A stretch of DNA of 18,109 nt from an uncultured Collinsella sp. (lineage in GTDB: Bacteria; Actinomycetota; Coriobacteriia; Coriobacteriales; Coriobacteriaceae), in assembly GCA_934630735.1 (NCBI GenBank), contig CAKTWK010000042.1, positions 1-18,109 on the forward strand, written 5' to 3'. The translations under genes were made by a program, and so were the position numbers. Numbering within the stretch: the stretch's first letter is position 1; every line of letters begins with the position of its first letter. Positions 1 to 6,671 of the stretch are shown here, piece after piece. Below the pieces are notes generated by a model. That model did no database searches, was not told the DNA's origin, and saw only the letters and a list, made by a program, of their open reading frames with translations.

Positions 1-68
1 CGATGGACGGGGATAGCCCGATTATTTTCCGGTTCGACGAACAGCCGATCGTGTCAAACTTGGTCTAA
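1..68 (+). CDS. 3' end of an unidentified gene (partial)
   Basis: An open frame enters from the left edge (codons in phase with position 3) and stops at TAA 66-68. It encodes about 21 visible residues ending in FDEQPIVSNLV. The piece is too short to assign to a family. No T-rich terminator for this strand follows it, because the hairpin at 84-111 lacks a T run on the plus strand. It could be a chance frame. Confidence 0.35.
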   Translation, partial: MDGDSPIIFRFDEQPIVSNLV

Positions 69-78
69 CAGAGCCTAG

Positions 79-111
79 AAAAACGCCCGTCGGCGGCGGT
101 GCCGGCGGGCG
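79..111 (-). terminator. Rho-independent terminator of galM
   Basis: Stem arms at 84-94 and 101-111 pair over 11 bp with one G-U and a 6-nt loop. A79-A83 gives a U run on the minus-strand transcript. It lies about 30 bp past the galM stop. Confidence 0.8.
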
Positions 112-139
112 CTACTGTGCGATATGTTGCGCCGTGCGT

Positions 140-1192
140 TTAGTGCCTCATAAAGTGGTACTCGATCACATTGCTGTAGGGGTGACCCGGGCCCACAATG
201 CCCTGCGGGAACAGCGGCTGGTGCGGCGTGTCGGGGTACATCTCTGCCTCGAGGGCAAAGCCGGCACCCCAGCCATAGTTGGCATCGTCCTTGGCGTGCT
301 CGTCGCCCAGCCAGTTGCCGGTGTAGAGCTGCACGCCCGGGGCGGTGGTGTAGTAGTCCAGCTCACGACCGGTCCACATCTCCTCGACGTGCATCGCGCG
401 GCGCAGATTACGGCCGTACTGATAGCCATCGATGCACAGACAGTGATCGTAGCCACGGGTCTGCTTAATCTGCGGGTCGTCGGCCTCCATGCCGGGAGCG
501 ACGGGGCGCAGCTCGCGAAAGTCAAACGGCGTTCCCTCGACCGGAGCAATCTCGCCGGTGGGGATGTTCTGCTCGTTAATGGGCAAGTAGTGGGCAGCGT
601 TGGCAACAAAGAAGTGCTCGCAGTCCATGCCGGCGTTATGGCCGGCAAGGTTAAAGTACGTGTGGTTAGTCATGGACACGTAGGTGGCGCGGTCGCTCTC
701 GCAGCCATACTCAATGCGAAAGACGCCGGTGCGCGTCACGGTAAACACGGCCGTAAAGGTGCGGTTGCCGGGGAGACCAAGCTCGCCATCCTCAAGTGAG
801 GTGGTCATGCGCACGGCATTGTGGACCTCGTCGAGTTCAACATCCCATACGCGCTTGTGCAGGCCGTGCTCAAGATCGCTGTGCAGGTTGTTGACGCCTT
901 CGTTGGCCGGCATATGCCAGTCCGTACTGTCGATGGTGATCGTGGCGCCCGCGGTGCGGTTTGCCACGGGGCCGATGGTCGCGCCAAAGCAGGCGGGGTT
1001 GTCAAAGTAATCCTCGAGCTTATCGAAGCCCAGCACCACATCGCGCACGTTGCCGGGAATGTCGGGCACATCGATGCCCAACACAGTGGCGCCATAGTCC
1101 ATAATGCGAACGCAGATCTCGGGCCCGTTGAGGGTGTAACGATGAACGGGGGTACCGCACGGCGCGGTGCCGAAAAGCTCGGAAGTGATCAT
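140..1192 (-). CDS. galM: Galactose mutarotase (aldose 1-epimerase)
   Basis: A 350-residue cytoplasmic enzyme that interconverts alpha and beta anomers of galactose (or glucose). It shows the family landmarks: NRT at 79-81, the catalytic-His motif NHTYFNL (His177), YDH at 248-250, and a C-terminal Glu315 followed by MYPDTP, matching the His/Glu pair known in E. coli GalM. The frame stays open up to 1252, but ATG at 1192 has AGGAA just upstream and begins where the family normally begins. It is transcribed divergently from the DeoR regulator gene, in a lactose island, and ends at its own terminator. A role in anomer exchange of sugar from lactose hydrolysis is inferred. Confidence 0.93.
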   Translation of the reverse strand: MITSELFGTAPCGTPVHRYTLNGPEICVRIMDYGATVLGIDVPDIPGNVRDVVLGFDKLEDYFDNPACFGATIGPVANRTAGATITIDSTDWHMPANEGVNNLHSDLEHGLHKRVWDVELDEVHNAVRMTTSLEDGELGLPGNRTFTAVFTVTRTGVFRIEYGCESDRATYVSMTNHTYFNLAGHNAGMDCEHFFVANAAHYLPINEQNIPTGEIAPVEGTPFDFRELRPVAPGMEADDPQIKQTRGYDHCLCIDGYQYGRNLRRAMHVEEMWTGRELDYYTTAPGVQLYTGNWLGDEHAKDDANYGWGAGFALEAEMYPDTPHQPLFPQGIVGPGHPYSNVIEYHFMRH

Positions 1193-1244
1193 TTGGTTCC
1201 TAACATCGAGGTATTTCCGACAAACTGTAGCGCGAACAGGCAAG

Positions 1245-1253
1245 ATTATCACT
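1245..1253 (-). promoter_or_regulatory. Possible galM -10 region
   Basis: On the minus strand this reads TGATAATCT-like, so either GATAAT or an extended TG-N-TAATCT could act as a -10 box about 55 bp upstream of the galM start. I found no convincing -35 element. Confidence 0.3.
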
Positions 1254-1337
1254 ACACCCCACTAAAGCAGGGGGTATTTTTCTCAAAAAAGTGATGATTG
1301 GAGCTGTGCGGGCGTTCATTTTTGAGGCGCACGAGTC

Positions 1338-1346
1338 TGATACAAT
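1338..1346 (+). promoter_or_regulatory. Extended -10 promoter of the DeoR regulator gene
   Basis: TGATACAAT is an extended -10 (TG-N-TACAAT), which would start transcription near 1353. The -35 region is weak, as is common with extended -10 promoters. The DeoR-type box at 1348-1363 covers the predicted start point. Confidence 0.55.
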
Positions 1347-1347
1347 T

Positions 1348-1363
1348 TGTTCGTTACTGTTTG
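1348..1363 (+). promoter_or_regulatory. Phased TGTTC boxes, probable DeoR autoregulatory operator
   Basis: TGTTCG and TGTTTG lie four bases apart, a 10-bp (one helical turn) period. The same arrangement occurs upstream of lacF and lacA. The stretch TTGTTC-N5-TGTTTGAATG from 1347 recurs at 12788-12808 before lacF. Its position directly downstream of the -10 box suggests autorepression. Confidence 0.55.
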
Positions 1364-1398
1364 AATGATATGCGCGCAAAGAACGGCGAGGATTCATC

Positions 1399-2163
1399 GT
1401 GATTAAGGCAGAGCGACAGGATAAGGTTCGGCAGCTGCTCGAGGAACAGGGAACGGTTTCGGTCAAGGAGATCTCAGATGCGTTAGGTGTCTCGGATATG
1501 ACGATTCGCCGCGATCTTGAGGAGCTTGCGAGCCTGGGTGAGATTGAGCGCGTGCACGGCGGAGCCCGCAGTGCACAGGGCCGTCCACACGCTATGTTGC
1601 GCCATGAGTATTCGCACAGCGAAAAGCGCACTAAGCATGCCGAGGAAAAGCTGCAGATCGCGCGCCGTGCTGTGGAGCTTATCGAGGAGGGCTCGACCAT
1701 CTTTTTGGGTACGGGCACTACGGTTGAGCAGATGGCCTCGATGCTGCCGGCGTTTCGCCTGCGTATCGTGACCAATTCGCTTTCGGTGTTTAATCTGCTC
1801 GAGGCGCGCGAGGACTGCGACCTGTGCCTCGTGGGCGGTATGTACCGTCGCCGCACCGCCGCTTTTGTGGGACCAACGGCCGAGGATACCCTGCGTGCGC
1901 TGGGCATCGATGCGGCGTTTATCGGCGCCAACGGCATTCTGGATGGCGATGTGTCTACGTCCAACATGGATGAGGGCCGTATCCAGCAGCTCGCTTTTAG
2001 CAAGGCAGACTCGCGCTATCTGATCGCCGACTCCAGCAAGATCGGCAAGCGCGACTTCTATACCTTTTGCCGCCTGGACAGCTTGGATGCCGTTGTGTGC
2101 GAGCCGGGTATTACCGCCGAGGACCGCACTGCCATCGAGGAGCACACGCAGGTCATCTGCTAG
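1399..2163 (+). CDS. DeoR-family sugar regulator, LacR-like
   Basis: A 254-residue DeoR-type transcription regulator. Residues 1-57 form the family helix-turn-helix, including VSVKEISDALGVSDMTIRRD and an RVHGGA end. The rest is the sugar-phosphate sensor fold, with GTGTTVEQMA (phosphate-loop region) and the LGIDAAFIGANGI segment typical of DeoR C-terminal domains. The start is GTG with GGCGAGGA just upstream. In lactococci and streptococci the DeoR protein LacR represses lacABCDFEG and is released by tagatose-6-phosphate. The setting here fits that role, but LacR identity is inferred from context rather than a diagnostic motif. It probably controls itself, lacF and lacABXC through the TGTTC boxes. 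Confidence 0.88.
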   Translation: MIKAERQDKVRQLLEEQGTVSVKEISDALGVSDMTIRRDLEELASLGEIERVHGGARSAQGRPHAMLRHEYSHSEKRTKHAEEKLQIARRAVELIEEGSTIFLGTGTTVEQMASMLPAFRLRIVTNSLSVFNLLEAREDCDLCLVGGMYRRRTAAFVGPTAEDTLRALGIDAAFIGANGILDGDVSTSNMDEGRIQQLAFSKADSRYLIADSSKIGKRDFYTFCRLDSLDAVVCEPGITAEDRTAIEEHTQVIC

Positions 2164-2164
2164 C

Positions 2165-2181
2165 TATCGCTGCAGGCGATA
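2165..2181 (+). terminator. Weak stem-loop after the DeoR gene
   Basis: TATCGC and GCGATA form a perfect 6-bp stem with a 5-nt loop just after the regulator stop. What follows is pyrimidine-rich but not a T run, so termination is uncertain. Confidence 0.3.
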
Positions 2182-2260
2182 CTTCTGCCCTCTGCCGCGC
2201 GGGGATTATCGCTTCAATATGACGTGCAAATGTGCTTGGATTAAGCATTCAGCTTACAAA

Positions 2261-2566
2261 CTAGACCAGGCGGGCGTAGTCCTGTGACTGATGAAAGATG
2301 TGGGCGATATAGATTGTTTCGTGCTCAAACTTGTATAGACACACGTAGTTGTTGACGGGAAACGATCGGTAATTACGTGCCGCCAGCTCTTGCATGTGCG
2401 AGAGGGGACGTAAAAGCGGCTGCTCGCGAAGCAGGTCAAGCTGATATTCAAACTCAGCGACAAAATTGCCTGCTGCACGCGGATTCTTGAGGATTTGAGC
2501 AAGGTATCCGACAATACTCTCGTACTCATATCGCGCGCTTTTGAGGATTACGACGTTATAGGTCAT
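2261..2566 (-). CDS. ParE/RelE-superfamily toxin
   Basis: A 101-residue protein starting MTYNVVILKSARYEYESIVGYLAQ, the N-terminal strand and helix pattern of the ParE/RelE fold (plasmid-stabilisation toxins). It ends with the short C-terminal strands YVCLYKFEHETIYIAHIFHQSQDY seen in the family. The frame extends upstream to 2629, but ATG 2566 fits the family N-terminus and overlaps the antitoxin stop by 11 bp, a normal coupled arrangement. Whether it acts on gyrase (ParE-like) or on mRNA (RelE-like) cannot be told by eye. The surrounding DNA has lower GC than the lac genes, which may indicate acquisition. Confidence 0.85.
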   Translation of the reverse strand: MTYNVVILKSARYEYESIVGYLAQILKNPRAAGNFVAEFEYQLDLLREQPLLRPLSHMQELAARNYRSFPVNNYVCLYKFEHETIYIAHIFHQSQDYARLV

Positions 2567-2822
2567 ATTTGTCTCGTATCGAAGCCGCGAAAGAGTCGTA
2601 GTCGCTGTAGTCGCCTTGCGATATCTCATCTTCTGCCAACATCATGCGAGACAGCAGCTTGGCTTTGGCGATTTCGTCTTGCATGAGGCGATACTGGTCA
2701 TTGCTGATGCAGTGCATGGCCTCGTAGCCGTTCTTGGTTACGGTGACGTCGCGCTCAGACTCAACGAGCGCGGTAAATGCAGCGGTGTCCTTCATGTCAC
2801 GGACAGGCACACAGGCGGGCAT
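2556..2822 (-). CDS. Phd/YefM-family antitoxin
   Basis: An 88-residue antitoxin placed before its toxin. The N-terminal two-thirds has the Phd/YefM pattern: VPVRDMKDTAAFTALVESE, then a VTVTKNGYEAMHCIS strand-turn-strand, then a helix around QYRLMQDEIAKAKL. The acidic tail (AEDEISQGDYSDYD) is typical of the segment that wraps the toxin. The frame is open to 2858, but ATG 2822 is preceded by a near-perfect AAAGGAGG at the right spacing. The antitoxin and complex normally repress their own promoter, and a palindrome sits there at 2853-2862. Confidence 0.85.
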   Translation of the reverse strand: MPACVPVRDMKDTAAFTALVESERDVTVTKNGYEAMHCISNDQYRLMQDEIAKAKLLSRMMLAEDEISQGDYSDYDSFAASIRDKYDL

Positions 2823-2848
2823 AGGTACCTCCTTTGCGTTGGGACACA

Positions 2849-2862
2849 ATTGTACCACGGTA
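2849..2862 (-). promoter_or_regulatory. Toxin-antitoxin promoter -10 and palindromic operator
   Basis: On the minus strand TACAAT (2849-2854) is a good -10 box. It abuts the palindrome TACC-GT-GGTA (2853-2862), a likely antitoxin binding site. The -35 region is not clear. Confidence 0.5.
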
Positions 2863-2888
2863 TATTAAAACGTCGGCGTCGACGAATT

Positions 2889-3025
2889 ATCTCAATCTGT
2901 AACAGTTGGGAGTAGAAAACCGGGTTAGATGTTACAGATCGAGATCTTCAAGTTCGGGCCGCTCGTTTGTCTTGATCTGTAACAGGTAGGACCGAAAATC
3001 CCTGCTAGATGTTACAGATCGAGAC
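2889..3025. repeat. Array 1: two copies of a 57-bp palindromic repeat
   Basis: Copies lie at 2889-2945 and 2969-3025, starting 80 bp apart. Each is flanked by complementary arms close to TCTCGATCTGTAACA and its reverse complement (about 15 bp, few mismatches) around a 25-nt centre with a GAAAA core. In the second copy the arms extend to about 21 bp (2964-2984 with 3010-3030). Three more copies form array 2 at 7700-7915. There is no coding potential. The array fills the gap between the toxin-antitoxin promoter and the lacG1 terminator. Confidence 0.85.
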
Positions 3026-3048
3026 AAACGGTCTGCTCGGGCCGAGCC

Positions 3049-3096
3049 AAAACAAAAAGGCCGCATGCGATCCCGTGGAGGGACTCACATGCGGCC
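3049..3096 (-). terminator. Rho-independent terminator of lacG1
   Basis: A perfect 9-bp stem GGCCGCATG/CATGCGGCC (3059-3067, 3088-3096) is followed on the minus strand by a U-rich run from 3049-3058. It lies 22 bp past the lacG1 stop. Confidence 0.85.
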
Positions 3097-3118
3097 GACA
3101 GGGGGTACGCGGCAAAAG

Positions 3119-4540
3119 TTAGGCCATGAGCAGGCCGGTCTCCGCGACGTTCTTGTACCAGTACGCGCTCGCCTTGGGATAGCGCTTCTGGGTCTCGAAG
3201 TCGATGTAGAACAGGCCGTAGCGCTTGTTGTAGCCGTTGGTCCAGGAGAACTGGTCCTGCAGCGACCACACAAAGTAGCCGTCGACGTTCACGCCGCCGT
3301 CGATCGCCTTGAGGATCCATGCGAGATGCTGGCGCATATAGTCGATGCGAGGGGCGTCGTCGATAAAGCCGTCCTCAAAGTCGTCCTTATAGCCCATGCC
3401 GTTCTCGGTGATGTAGATCTTCTTGTAGTTGGGGTAATCGTTCTTAATGCGCAGCAGCAGGTCGTAGAGACCCTCGGGATAGATAATCCAGTCCCAATCG
3501 GTGGTGGGTACGCCTTCGCGCACGCATGACTCGCCCACGCCCTTGAGGAACCAGCGCGAGGAGCCCTTGTCGCCGGTGCCATTGTGGTTGATGTCGTTTT
3601 CGCCCTCGGCGGCACGTAGGAACTGGCACTTGTAGGTGTTGACGCCCAGGCAATCGTTGTAGGGGAGCGCAGCGGTCAGCGCGGCGATGTCCTCGTCGCG
3701 GACGTCGAGCTCGCCGCCGGCGATGTGGGCCAGCTTGGTCGCAGCCTCCATGGTGTCAGCTGCATAGTGGCCGCGGAAGGTAGCGTCGAGTACCCAGCGG
3801 TTGTTGATGACGTCGGCCATGCGAGCTGCCTCGCAGTCGGCGGCGTTGTTGGGGTCGAGGGGATACTTGGGCTCCAGGTTCTGGACAATGCCGATCTCGC
3901 CCTCAAAGCCGCCCTCATGGAAGGCGACGACAGCCTTGGCGTGGGCCACCATCATGTTGTGCATGAGCTGGAAGGCCTTGTCCAGGCGATACTTCTCGCC
4001 GTGCGGCCAGTTGCCGACGATAAAGCTGCCCTCGGCGGTCGCGGGGATCTCGTTAAACGTGAACCAGTGCTTGACCTCGGTGAACTCGGCAAAGCAGAAC
4101 TTGGCGTACTCGACAAAGGCGTCGATCGTCGTGCGCGTCAGGAATCCCTCGCCGCCGTTCTGGTAAAAGGCCTCGGGCGTATCGAAGTGATCGAGCGTGA
4201 CATAGGGGATAACGCCGGCTTTATTGCAGGTGGCAAAGAGCTCGTGATAGAAAGCGACGCCCTCGGGGTTAATCTCGCCAGTGCCGTTGGGGAAGATGCG
4301 GCTCCAAGCGATGGAGACGCGGATACCGTTGATGCCGAAGCGCTGGCACAGGTCGATATCGACCGGGTATTTGTTGTAGAAATCGCTTGCGGGGTCGGGG
4401 GAGAAGCGACCCTGGGCTGCCAGGAAATCGTCCCAGGGCACTTTGCCCTTGCCGTGCGTACGGGTCTCGCCCTCAACCTGGTAAGCAGCAGTGGCGCCGC
4501 CAAACACAAAGCCGTCGGGGAACTGCATGGGGTTGGTCAT
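3119..4540 (-). CDS. lacG: 6-phospho-beta-galactosidase, GH1 (copy 1)
   Basis: A 473-residue cytoplasmic glycoside hydrolase family 1 enzyme that cleaves 6-phosphorylated beta-galactosides, such as lactose-6-phosphate, into galactose-6-phosphate and an aglycone. It aligns end to end with lactococcal LacG as I recall that sequence. The acid/base is Glu164 (TFNEI) and the nucleophile Glu379 (ITENG). The phosphate-site residues Ser432, Lys439 and Tyr441 lie in SWTNGYNKRY, and Trp433 is the residue that marks galactosidase rather than glucosidase specificity. The segment after the acid/base (PATAEGSFIVGNWPHGEKY) differs strongly from copy 2, so the aglycone preference probably differs. AAAGGA precedes the ATG. 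It lies downstream of lacE1 in one operon, separated by a 76-bp gap with a stem-loop. Confidence 0.93.
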   Translation of the reverse strand: MTNPMQFPDGFVFGGATAAYQVEGETRTHGKGKVPWDDFLAAQGRFSPDPASDFYNKYPVDIDLCQRFGINGIRVSIAWSRIFPNGTGEINPEGVAFYHELFATCNKAGVIPYVTLDHFDTPEAFYQNGGEGFLTRTTIDAFVEYAKFCFAEFTEVKHWFTFNEIPATAEGSFIVGNWPHGEKYRLDKAFQLMHNMMVAHAKAVVAFHEGGFEGEIGIVQNLEPKYPLDPNNAADCEAARMADVINNRWVLDATFRGHYAADTMEAATKLAHIAGGELDVRDEDIAALTAALPYNDCLGVNTYKCQFLRAAEGENDINHNGTGDKGSSRWFLKGVGESCVREGVPTTDWDWIIYPEGLYDLLLRIKNDYPNYKKIYITENGMGYKDDFEDGFIDDAPRIDYMRQHLAWILKAIDGGVNVDGYFVWSLQDQFSWTNGYNKRYGLFYIDFETQKRYPKASAYWYKNVAETGLLMA

Positions 4541-4574
4541 GAGTCATCCTTTCTGTGGGATTCGAATAGGGAGA

Positions 4575-4601
4575 GGTGCCCGAACAGGGGATCCGGGCAC
4601 C
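4575..4601 (-). other. Intercistronic stem-loop between lacE1 and lacG1
   Basis: GGTGCCCG/CGGGCACC is a perfect 8-bp stem with an 11-nt loop in the gap between the two genes. No U run follows on the minus strand, so it is more likely an mRNA processing or stability element, or a weak attenuator, than a full terminator. The equivalent gap in unit 2 also holds a stem-loop. Confidence 0.6.
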
Positions 4602-4616
4602 AACAGAGGGAGGAAA

Positions 4617-6395
4617 CTAGTCGAGGTTCTCGCGGAGCCACTTAATGGCGCCAGCGGGGTCGCGAGTAAGGTCGATATATTCCTTACCGCGCGGGGCGAG
4701 CAGCTTAATGCCCAGGCGATCGGTGTCGGCCTTCATGTCGTTGTAGTAGCTACGGACTTGCGGGGCGAGCACGATAACGTCGTACTGATCCATGATGGCA
4801 GTGTGCTGGCCATAGGCGCCTGCGGAGGAAGCGATGTTCTCTCCGGTCTGCGCAGCACCTTCCTTGATGGCGTTGGCGAGCATGGCAGAGGTGCCGGCGC
4901 CGGCGCACAGGACGAGGACCTTCAGACCGTCGACACCCTTCTTAGCGGATGCGTCGGCGGCGGGCTCGGGCTGATCGGCGACAGGCTTGCTGTCGGCGGC
5001 AGCGGCGGTCGGCTCGACGGAAGCGGTAGTCTGCTCGACAGCGGGCGCAGAGGTGCTGGCGGCGATGGTGGCAGCACCATCGGACTCAAGACCCAGCTCG
5101 GCGGCGCGCTCGGCCTCCTGGTCGCAGAGCAGCTTATCGTATGCCTTCAAGAACGGCAGGTAGATGATGGCGTCCAGCAAGATGATGATCGCGACAAACA
5201 CCAGGGCGATAAGCTGGAAGTTTGTGGTGATGAAGATGCCGATGGGGGCGGGGGTGGCCCAAGGCACCACGAAGGAGAAGCCGTTCATGCCCACATTATC
5301 GATAAAGAACTTGGCAACGCTTACGTTGACGCAGCCGGCGGCAACAAAGGGGATGAGCACGTAGGGGTTAAGAATCATCGGCGCGCCAAAGAGCAGCGGT
5401 TCGTTGACGGCGAAGGCAACAGGAACAATCGAGGCCTTACCGACGGCTTTGAGCTGCTTGGACTTCATAAAGAGAATCAGCAGAAGCGGCACGATGAACG
5501 TGGCGCCGGTGCCGCCGAACTCACCCACGAGCGACATGTTAAAGGTGAGGGAATGGGCGGGGTGACCACCGGCCAGCAGAACCTGCAGGTTCTCGGCCTG
5601 GTTGGCAAGACGGATGGGGTCGATGCCCGGCTGGACAATCGAGGGGCCGTGGACGCCGATGAACCAGAAGAACGCGGTGGCTGCCTGGATAAGGATAAGG
5701 CCAGGATAGGTTTCTGCTGCGGTAAAGAGTGGGGAGAGCAGTTTGATAAGCAGCTCGGAGAACGGAACGCCTATGAGGTTGCGCACGACGACATCGATGA
5801 TGCCGCAGATGATGACGGCGCCGCCAAAGGGGATGATGTCGCGGAAGTTCTGAGCGATGGCGCCCGGGACCTCCTTGGGCAGCTTAATGGTCAGATCGCG
5901 CGAGACGCAGAATTTATAGACCCACACGGTAATGAACGCGGCGATATAGGCCGAGAACAGACCGCGCGTACCCATGCTGGTGCAATCGAAGACCGAAAGC
6001 TCGGAGCCGTTGAGCTTGGTGGTGAACTGCGTGACTGCGAGCAACAGCATGCTGCACTGGGCGGCCACCATGGTGGAACCGTCGTTGAGCACTTTGCCGG
6101 CGGGCATGCGACGGTTCATAGAAGCCGTCAAGTTCTTGGCAGTGGTGCCGGCGACCATGATGCCCATGACGCCCATGGTGAAGTTGTACAGCTTGTTGCA
6201 CCAGTCGATGAGCGGTTGGGGCAGCGTGATGCCAACCACGCCGGGAAGCGTGGCGATCAGCAGGAAAATCGAAGAGGTGAGGACGATTGGCATGCACCCA
6301 AGGAATCCGTCTTTGATGGCCTGGAGGTAGATGTTCCTCGAGATCTTCTCAAAGAACGGTTGATGCTTTTCGAGCATCTTTACGATGGCGTCCAT
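4617..6395 (-). CDS. lacE: PTS lactose-type EIICB permease (copy 1)
   Basis: A 592-residue inner-membrane PTS transporter that imports and 6-phosphorylates a disaccharide. Residues 1 to about 425 are the multi-spanning EIIC domain of the lactose/cellobiose family, with GVHGPSIV (His249) and NEPLLFG (Glu332), the positions known to bind sugar in ChbC-type EIIC structures. An Ala/Pro-rich linker (about 437-489) leads to a C-terminal EIIB domain whose phosphoryl-carrying Cys497 lies in LCAGAGTSAMLANAI. It is slightly longer than lactococcal LacE because of the linker. AAAGGAG precedes the ATG. No EIIA is encoded in this operon, so it must use LacF at 12891 or another EIIA. Probably repressed by the divergent LacI protein at 6672. 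Confidence 0.93.
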   Translation of the reverse strand: MDAIVKMLEKHQPFFEKISRNIYLQAIKDGFLGCMPIVLTSSIFLLIATLPGVVGITLPQPLIDWCNKLYNFTMGVMGIMVAGTTAKNLTASMNRRMPAGKVLNDGSTMVAAQCSMLLLAVTQFTTKLNGSELSVFDCTSMGTRGLFSAYIAAFITVWVYKFCVSRDLTIKLPKEVPGAIAQNFRDIIPFGGAVIICGIIDVVVRNLIGVPFSELLIKLLSPLFTAAETYPGLILIQAATAFFWFIGVHGPSIVQPGIDPIRLANQAENLQVLLAGGHPAHSLTFNMSLVGEFGGTGATFIVPLLLILFMKSKQLKAVGKASIVPVAFAVNEPLLFGAPMILNPYVLIPFVAAGCVNVSVAKFFIDNVGMNGFSFVVPWATPAPIGIFITTNFQLIALVFVAIIILLDAIIYLPFLKAYDKLLCDQEAERAAELGLESDGAATIAASTSAPAVEQTTASVEPTAAAADSKPVADQPEPAADASAKKGVDGLKVLVLCAGAGTSAMLANAIKEGAAQTGENIASSAGAYGQHTAIMDQYDVIVLAPQVRSYYNDMKADTDRLGIKLLAPRGKEYIDLTRDPAGAIKWLRENLD

Positions 6396-6499
6396 AGAGC
6401 TCCTTTGCTGCTTGATGCGTGATGCACGTGGATGGAACTGGTCGTCGATGGATGGTCAGGACTGCCCGGAAACCTTCCTGCTTAAGGAAGGCATTGCGA

Positions 6500-6543
6500 A
6501 ATGACAACGTAAGACATTTCGTTAATGACAACGTAAGACATTT
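6500..6543. promoter_or_regulatory. Tandem operator for the LacI-1/lacE1 divergent promoter region
   Basis: The 20-mer AATGACAACGTAAGACATTT occurs twice (6500-6519 and 6524-6543), a 24-bp period. Each copy is a partial palindrome with AATG/CATT ends and a central CG, as expected of LacI-family sites, and resembles the sites before LacI-2. Both copies contain TTGTCA on the minus strand, a possible -35 box for lacE1, so binding would block that promoter. The exact -10 is unclear. Confidence 0.65.
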
Positions 6544-6602
6544 TTGGAAGAGCAACAAGGATTTACGGGTGAGTGGTCGATATTGTCCGGTAAACGGCTG
6601 AT

Positions 6603-6629
6603 TTGTCAGTTGGGCAGGTAGTGTATGCT
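6603..6629 (+). promoter_or_regulatory. Possible promoter of LacI-1 gene
   Basis: TTGTCA (6603-6608) and TATGCT (6624-6629) are separated by only 15 bp, a short spacing, so this is a weak call. It lies about 40 bp before the coding start. Confidence 0.3.
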
Positions 6630-6671
6630 AGAACGCAAAAAACAAGCGATGCAAAACCGACTGGAGAAGTA

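Noticed and set aside
1255..1276. ACCCC/GGGGT hairpin followed by T5 on the plus strand
   Set aside because: The stem is only 5 bp with a long loop, and no plus-strand gene precedes it, so it is probably chance within the divergent promoter region.
3119..4540. Assignment as 6-phospho-beta-glucosidase (BglA type)
   Set aside because: The Trp in SWTNGYNKRY and the overall match to LacG favour 6-phospho-beta-galactosidase, and the island supplies the galactose-6-phosphate pathway.
4491..6422. 643-residue open frame on the plus strand opposite lacE1
   Set aside because: It mirrors lacE1 across its full length, has Gly/Asp/Val-rich low-complexity sequence with no domain, and has no ribosome site. 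Long antisense frames are expected in GC-rich coding DNA.
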